DNA of 6,051 nucleotides from an uncultured Collinsella sp. (GTDB lineage Bacteria; Actinomycetota; Coriobacteriia; Coriobacteriales; Coriobacteriaceae). The stretch is from contig UQNB01000095.1 in assembly GCA_900542235.1 (NCBI GenBank), positions 1-6,051 of the forward strand, in the 5' to 3' direction. Positions within the stretch are counted from its first letter, which is position 1; the number at the start of each line of letters is the position of its first letter. Positions 1 through 3,764 of this stretch are shown here, piece by piece. Position numbers and translations under genes: made by a program. The notes beneath the pieces are model-generated. The model was given only the letters and a program-made list of their open reading frames with translations, ran no database searches and had not been told where the DNA came from.

Positions 1-1
1 T

Positions 2-1468
2 GTTCAAGCTGTAAATATGGGGGCGGACGGTTGGGTTGCCGCCGATATCCTGAGCCACAAGGGTGTGGACGTGGATATCGTTTCTCCGGTTGAGCCGGAT
101 GAGATTCCTGCTGCTCTGGCACGTCATGTTGCTCGTCGAACTGCCGGCCGCGATGTGCACGTTTGCGTCGGTCCCTCGCGTGACGAACTCGAGGTTTTGA
201 TCGATAAGGCGGATGTTGTTGTCGATGCCATTTTTGGTACCGGTTTCCACGGGAATCTGCGTGCGCCGTTCTCCATTTGGATTCCTACGGTCAATGAATG
301 CGCCGATTGTGTCTTATCCATTGATGTCCCCTCGGGCCTGAATGCCGAGACGGGCGTTGTTGATGACGACTGCATTCGTGCCGAGCGCACGGTGACGATG
401 ATTGCGCCCAAGATTGGTCTGTATAGCGCTGATGGCCCTGAGTATGCTGGCGATTTGATCTGCGGCAATCTTTACGACCGTCTTGACGAAGTCATCGATG
501 ATGTTGACCACGCCGCCGAGATTGTCGAGCCCGGTGACTTAGTTGATTACTTTGCTCCGCTACCTACGAATATCGATAAGTATTCCCGTGGCTCTGTGCT
601 TATTGTCGCCGGATCTGCGCAATATCCTGGTGCTGCCATTATGGCGGCCAAGTCTGCAGCTCGCGCGGGTGCTGGTTACGTGGCAGTCGCGGCTCCTGAC
701 GCCTGCGCCAATCTTATTCGCATGGCACTTCCTTCGATTCCCGTCTTTGCTATTCCGTCTGATTCCCGCGGCTCCTTTGGCGCCGCTGCGCGCATGACGG
801 TGTGCGAGATTGCAAAGAAGTACAGCTGCGTACTGTGCGGTCCCGGTATGACGACGTCTGCCGGCGCTATGCAGGTGGTTTCGGGCTTGCTCGAGCTTGA
901 TGTGCCGCTTATTTTGGACGCCGATGCGCTCAACTGCCTTGCTAAGATTGCCATTGACGGTATTGATAGTAACCCCGAGATGTATCGTCGCGAGCAGCCG
1001 TTGGTTATGACACCGCACTATCGTGAGCTTTCGCGTCTGGTTGCCGGTGACGAGGTGAACGACCTTGGTACCGCGATTGCGGCCGCGCAGAAGGTTGTCT
1101 GGGCTGCAGGCTCCGACAATCTGGTGGTCATTGCCAAGGGGCCGACGACGGCTATCTGTGGCGTTGAGCGTGTGCTGCTGCCGCTCTCGGGTCCGGCTTC
1201 TCTGGCAACTGCCGGTTCGGGTGATGTTCTCGCGGGTATTTTAGCCGGCACGCTTGCCACTATGCGCGACGAGATGGATCGTTGGGAGTTGCTGTATTCG
1301 TACGCCGTCGCACTTCACAGCTACGCCGGTTTTGCCGCGGCGACGGAGTATGGTGAGAAGAGCGTCATCGCGACCGATCTTATCGACTTGATCGGTCCTG
1401 CCATGGAACTGGCGGCAAAGGATGCGCTCGAAGATCTGGGAATCATGGACGAAGGGTCGGATGACTAA
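2..1468 (+). CDS. nnr: Bifunctional NAD(P)H-hydrate epimerase / ADP-dependent NAD(P)H-hydrate dehydratase, 5' partial
   Basis: Repairs NADHX and NADPHX, the hydrated damage forms of the nicotinamide cofactors, in the cytoplasm. The N-terminal NnrE half interconverts R and S epimers and the C-terminal NnrD half dehydrates the S form using ADP. The frame is open from base 2, so the true start lies upstream; the ATG at 17 is internal, because it falls inside the NnrE glycine loop (..NMGADGWVAA). NnrE marks are IDVPSGL (aspartate codon 323-325) and the APKIGLY segment around 410-422. NnrD begins near 521 and shows KYSRGSVLIVAGS, LILDADALN, TPHYREL, AKGPTT and ATAGSGDVLAG, with the ribokinase-fold catalytic Asp at 1223-1225. 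Only the N-terminal helix and first strand of NnrE are missing, perhaps 60-80 residues. The stop lies 2 bases before alr, as in many Gram-positive nnr-alr pairs. The NnrE loop deviates from the usual GNNGGDG, so epimerase activity is less certain than dehydratase activity. Confidence 0.93.
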   Translation, partial: VQAVNMGADGWVAADILSHKGVDVDIVSPVEPDEIPAALARHVARRTAGRDVHVCVGPSRDELEVLIDKADVVVDAIFGTGFHGNLRAPFSIWIPTVNECADCVLSIDVPSGLNAETGVVDDDCIRAERTVTMIAPKIGLYSADGPEYAGDLICGNLYDRLDEVIDDVDHAAEIVEPGDLVDYFAPLPTNIDKYSRGSVLIVAGSAQYPGAAIMAAKSAARAGAGYVAVAAPDACANLIRMALPSIPVFAIPSDSRGSFGAAARMTVCEIAKKYSCVLCGPGMTTSAGAMQVVSGLLELDVPLILDADALNCLAKIAIDGIDSNPEMYRREQPLVMTPHYRELSRLVAGDEVNDLGTAIAAAQKVVWAAGSDNLVVIAKGPTTAICGVERVLLPLSGPASLATAGSGDVLAGILAGTLATMRDEMDRWELLYSYAVALHSYAGFAAATEYGEKSVIATDLIDLIGPAMELAAKDALEDLGIMDEGSDD

Positions 1469-1470
1469 TC

Positions 1471-2616
1471 ATGAATAAAGCCGATTTGACGCGCTGGTCC
1501 TGGGTCGAGATCGACCGCGGGGCGCTCCGTCGCAACACGAGGGCCTATAAGAACTTGCTGAATCCACGTCAGCGCCTGTGCTGCGTGGTCAAGGCCGATG
1601 CTTATGGTCATGGAGCTGTTGAGTGCGCCAAGATCATGTATTCGGCCGGTGCCGACATGTTTGCCGTGGCGACGGTTAACGAGGGCGTTGAGCTCCGACA
1701 GGGCGGGATTACGAAACCCGTCCTCATCCTAAGCGAGCCGCCTATCGAGGCTATTCCGACGTTGCTCGAGTTTGATATCATGCCCTCGGTCTATACGTCT
1801 GACTTTGCTCTTGCGTATGGCGAATGTGCCGTCGCGGCGGGCAAGGTGGGCAAGTATCATCTCGCCATCGAGACGGGCATGAACCGCATCGGCGTACATT
1901 ACACGCAGGTACTCGACTTTGTCCGCGGTATTAATTTCCATCGCGGTATTCAGTGCGACGGCGTATTTACTCACTTCGCCACGGCCGATGAACCTTCGGG
2001 CTGGGACTACAAACTGCAGTGTCAGCGCTTTACCGAGGCCGTTCAGGCCATTAAGGATGCGGGCTTTGAGTGCGGTATCGTGCACTGCGCCAACACGCCG
2101 TCCTCGATGCTCGACCCCTCGATGCATTTTGATATGATTCGCGCCGGCGTCGGCTTGTATGGCATGCAGCCGTGCGAGCTGAGTGGCCGCGTGATGCAGC
2201 TTGATCCCGTTATGAGCGTCCATGCGCGCGTGACGCGCGTGGCACACCCTGCGATGGGCGAGGGCGTGGGCTACGGTTTTACCTACCGCGTACCGCGTAC
2301 GCGCGTTCAGATCTGCACGCTGCCGATCGGTTATGCCGATGGCCTATCGCGTACGCTTTCCAATCGTATGGATGTGCTGTATCGCGGCGAGCGCGTGCAT
2401 CAGGTTGGCAATATCTGCATGGACCAGTTTATGGTCGCCATTCAGTCCAACCCGGCACACGAGATTCCCGAGGCCGAGTATGGTGACGAGATGATCATTG
2501 TCGGCCGCGATGGCGACGCCGAGATCACTATGGACGAGATGGCCCGACTGCGCGGAACGATTAACTACGAGGTCGCCTGCGGCTTTGGCATGCGTCTCGA
2601 CAAGGTCTACGTGTAG
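1471..2616 (+). CDS. alr: Alanine racemase (PLP-dependent, fold III)
   Basis: Interconverts L- and D-alanine, supplying D-Ala for peptidoglycan precursors in the cytoplasm. The 381-residue length is typical. The N-terminal TIM barrel carries VVKADAYGHG, where K41 is the PLP Schiff-base lysine. TGMNRIG places R139 at the position that contacts the PLP phenol oxygen, and IRAGVGLYG supplies R224, expected to face the pyridine nitrogen. The C-terminal beta domain has GYGFTY, whose Y268 matches the second catalytic base (Tyr265 of the Geobacillus enzyme), then entrance-gate Y288 (GYADG), NICMDQ and Y366 (TINYEV). Oddities: the usually carbamylated lysine of HLKxDTGM is A132 (HLAIETGM), and the Arg of GRICMDQ is N314. 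The start is chosen because GGATGA (1459-1464) lies 6 bases upstream and the first conserved residues (WVEID) follow at once. It begins 2 bases after the nnr stop, so translation is probably coupled. Confidence 0.96.
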   Translation: MNKADLTRWSWVEIDRGALRRNTRAYKNLLNPRQRLCCVVKADAYGHGAVECAKIMYSAGADMFAVATVNEGVELRQGGITKPVLILSEPPIEAIPTLLEFDIMPSVYTSDFALAYGECAVAAGKVGKYHLAIETGMNRIGVHYTQVLDFVRGINFHRGIQCDGVFTHFATADEPSGWDYKLQCQRFTEAVQAIKDAGFECGIVHCANTPSSMLDPSMHFDMIRAGVGLYGMQPCELSGRVMQLDPVMSVHARVTRVAHPAMGEGVGYGFTYRVPRTRVQICTLPIGYADGLSRTLSNRMDVLYRGERVHQVGNICMDQFMVAIQSNPAHEIPEAEYGDEMIIVGRDGDAEITMDEMARLRGTINYEVACGFGMRLDKVYV

Positions 2617-2619
2617 GAG
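2616..2619 (+). promoter_or_regulatory. Ribosome binding site of the uracil-DNA glycosylase gene
   Basis: GGAG begins on the last base of the alr TAG stop and lies 5 bases before the ATG at 2625. A second in-frame ATG at 2634 has poorer spacing, so this site favours the 2625 start. The overlap with the alr stop suggests that terminating ribosomes reinitiate here. Confidence 0.6.
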
Positions 2620-2624
2620 CCGCT

Positions 2625-3245
2625 ATGGGCGTCATGCACATCCCCGGCCATAGCCATCAGGCGCCGCGTGAGGTCGCACTCGAGGAGATCGAGGCCGTTC
2701 TGGGCGATTGTCACCTTTGCCAGCTTTACCAGTCGCGCCACAATATCGTGTTTGGCGTGGGAAGCCCCAGCGCCCGCGTGATGTTTATTGGCGAGGCGCC
2801 GGGCCGCAATGAGGATTTGCAGGGCGAGCCCTTTGTGGGGGCGGCAGGCGAGGACCTCAACGGCATTTTGTCGTTGGCGGGGCTCAAACGCGATGACGTC
2901 TACATTGCCAACGTGCTTAAGTGCCGCCCGCCGGGAAACCGCAATCCACGTCCCGAGGAAGTGCTGGCTTGCTCGCCGTTTTTGCGTGAGCAGATTCGAA
3001 GCATCTGGCCCGATATTATCGTGACGCTCGGCAACCCTGCGACGCACTTTGTGCTTAAGACCGAGATTGGCATTACTAAGCTGCGCGGCAGGTTCCACCA
3101 GATGGGGCATTTTGTAGTAATGCCCACTTTCCATCCGGCAGCAGCGCTGCGCAATCCGGCATGGCAGGAGCTGCTGGAGGAAGACTTTAAGATGCTGGGC
3201 GACTATCTGGAGCGACATCCCGCGCCAGAGGACGCCTCGGAATAA
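2625..3245 (+). CDS. udg: Family 4 uracil-DNA glycosylase with 4Fe-4S cluster
   Basis: Excises uracil, arising from cytosine deamination or dUMP incorporation, and so starts base-excision repair. The 206-residue length fits family 4 (UDGa). Four cysteines are positioned for the iron-sulfur cluster: C29 and C32 (CHLC), C100 (LKCRPPGNR) and C116 (LACSPF), with 15 residues between the last pair. Motif I is GEAPGRNED (56-64), with E57 and the GEAPG form separating it from family 5 (GLAPA type). FVGAAGEDL (70-78) forms part of the uracil pocket, LGNPAT (135-140) follows, and HPAAALR (170-176) is the C-terminal DNA-binding/catalytic histidine motif. The first 16 or so residues precede the conserved fold and may be flexible. 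The gene sits 8 bases after alr and 12 before tsaE, and ends in a tandem stop (TAATAA, 3243-3248). Its place between cell-wall and tRNA-modification genes suggests co-transcription, not a shared pathway. Confidence 0.94.
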   Translation: MGVMHIPGHSHQAPREVALEEIEAVLGDCHLCQLYQSRHNIVFGVGSPSARVMFIGEAPGRNEDLQGEPFVGAAGEDLNGILSLAGLKRDDVYIANVLKCRPPGNRNPRPEEVLACSPFLREQIRSIWPDIIVTLGNPATHFVLKTEIGITKLRGRFHQMGHFVVMPTFHPAAALRNPAWQELLEEDFKMLGDYLERHPAPEDASE

Positions 3246-3246
3246 T

Positions 3247-3252
3247 AAGGAG
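3247..3252 (+). promoter_or_regulatory. Ribosome binding site of tsaE
   Basis: AAGGAG is the strongest Shine-Dalgarno match in the window, 5 bases before the ATG at 3258. It overlaps the second stop of the preceding gene's tandem TAATAA. It fixes the tsaE start and suggests tsaE is initiated efficiently by itself. Confidence 0.75.
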
Positions 3253-3257
3253 CGTAT

Positions 3258-3764
3258 ATGTCCCTGGAGCGCCTGGGGGTAGGCACTTACAAAACGGCTA
3301 GTGCTGCCGATACGGAGTACTTTGGCGAGCTAATTGCACCGTGCCTTGAGGACGGCGATGTGCTCATCCTGACCGGTGGCCTGGGAGTGGGCAAAACTCA
3401 CTTTACCAAGGGCGTCTCGCGCGGGCTGGGCGATGGGCATATGGTTACGAGCCCTACGTTTGCGCTCATGGCCGTTCACGATCAAGGTCGTATTCCGCTG
3501 TTTCACTTTGATCTATACCGCCTGGAGCATGCCTACGAGCTCGAGGATACGGGCATTTTCGATGTGCTGGGCTATGAGGGTGCTTGCCTGCTGGAATGGG
3601 GCGAACAATTCCAGGACGAGCTGACGGATGAGTATCTTTCGGTGACGCTCAAGCGTGATGAGGGCGACAGCGATGTGCGAACGATAACGCTCGAGGCGCA
3701 CGGTGACCGCGCAATGGAGCTTTCCCATTTGATTGATAAGGCTGTACAAGATGAGCTTGCATAA
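3258..3764 (+). CDS. tsaE: tRNA t6A biosynthesis ATPase TsaE
   Basis: P-loop ATPase that binds the TsaB-TsaD heterodimer and drives repeated cycles of threonylcarbamoyl transfer to A37 of ANN-decoding tRNAs; its ATPase activity depends on the partners. The 168 residues are normal for the family. Walker A is GGLGVGKT (40-47) with K46; the position after the first Gly is Gly here, where E. coli has Asp. Then come the switch-like TSPTF (64-68), HFDLYRL (83-89) with D85, and LLEWGE (111-116), whose E113 and W114 match the conserved acidic and Trp residues near the nucleotide in TsaE/YjeE proteins. The last 14 bases overlap the start of the TsaB-RimI-TsaD frame in a different register, so the two are probably translationally coupled. 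All expected active-site motifs are present, so it should be functional. Confidence 0.96.
   Translation: MSLERLGVGTYKTASAADTEYFGELIAPCLEDGDVLILTGGLGVGKTHFTKGVSRGLGDGHMVTSPTFALMAVHDQGRIPLFHFDLYRLEHAYELEDTGIFDVLGYEGACLLEWGEQFQDELTDEYLSVTLKRDEGDSDVRTITLEAHGDRAMELSHLIDKAVQDELA
3738..3741 (+). promoter_or_regulatory. Probable ribosome binding site of the TsaB-RimI-TsaD gene
   Basis: AAGG inside the end of tsaE lies 9 bases before the ATG at 3751. It is a modest match, so initiation may rely on ribosomes finishing tsaE, whose stop (3762-3764) lies just inside the downstream gene. Confidence 0.45.

Noticed and set aside
541..600. A locally lower G+C stretch in nnr (27 of 60 bases by hand count) compared with the TsaD region (40 of 60 at 5581-5640).
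   Set aside because: It falls at the linker and start of NnrD in an intact gene; two chosen lines do not show transfer, and local variation is the simpler explanation.
1469..1470. Possible promoter or terminator between nnr and alr, or in the other gaps.
   Set aside because: The gaps are 2, 8 and 12 bases, too short for a terminator, and I saw no convincing -35/-10 pair or hairpin with a T-run near them.
2284..2306. Short tandem-like TACCGCG units in alr.
   Set aside because: Only two exact copies plus a partial one, and they encode the YRVPRTRV segment between conserved racemase motifs; coding explains them.
2607..3218. A 203-codon minus-strand open frame opposite the uracil-DNA glycosylase.
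   Set aside because: The plus-strand frame has all four cluster cysteines and the catalytic motifs; the reverse product resembles nothing I recognise.
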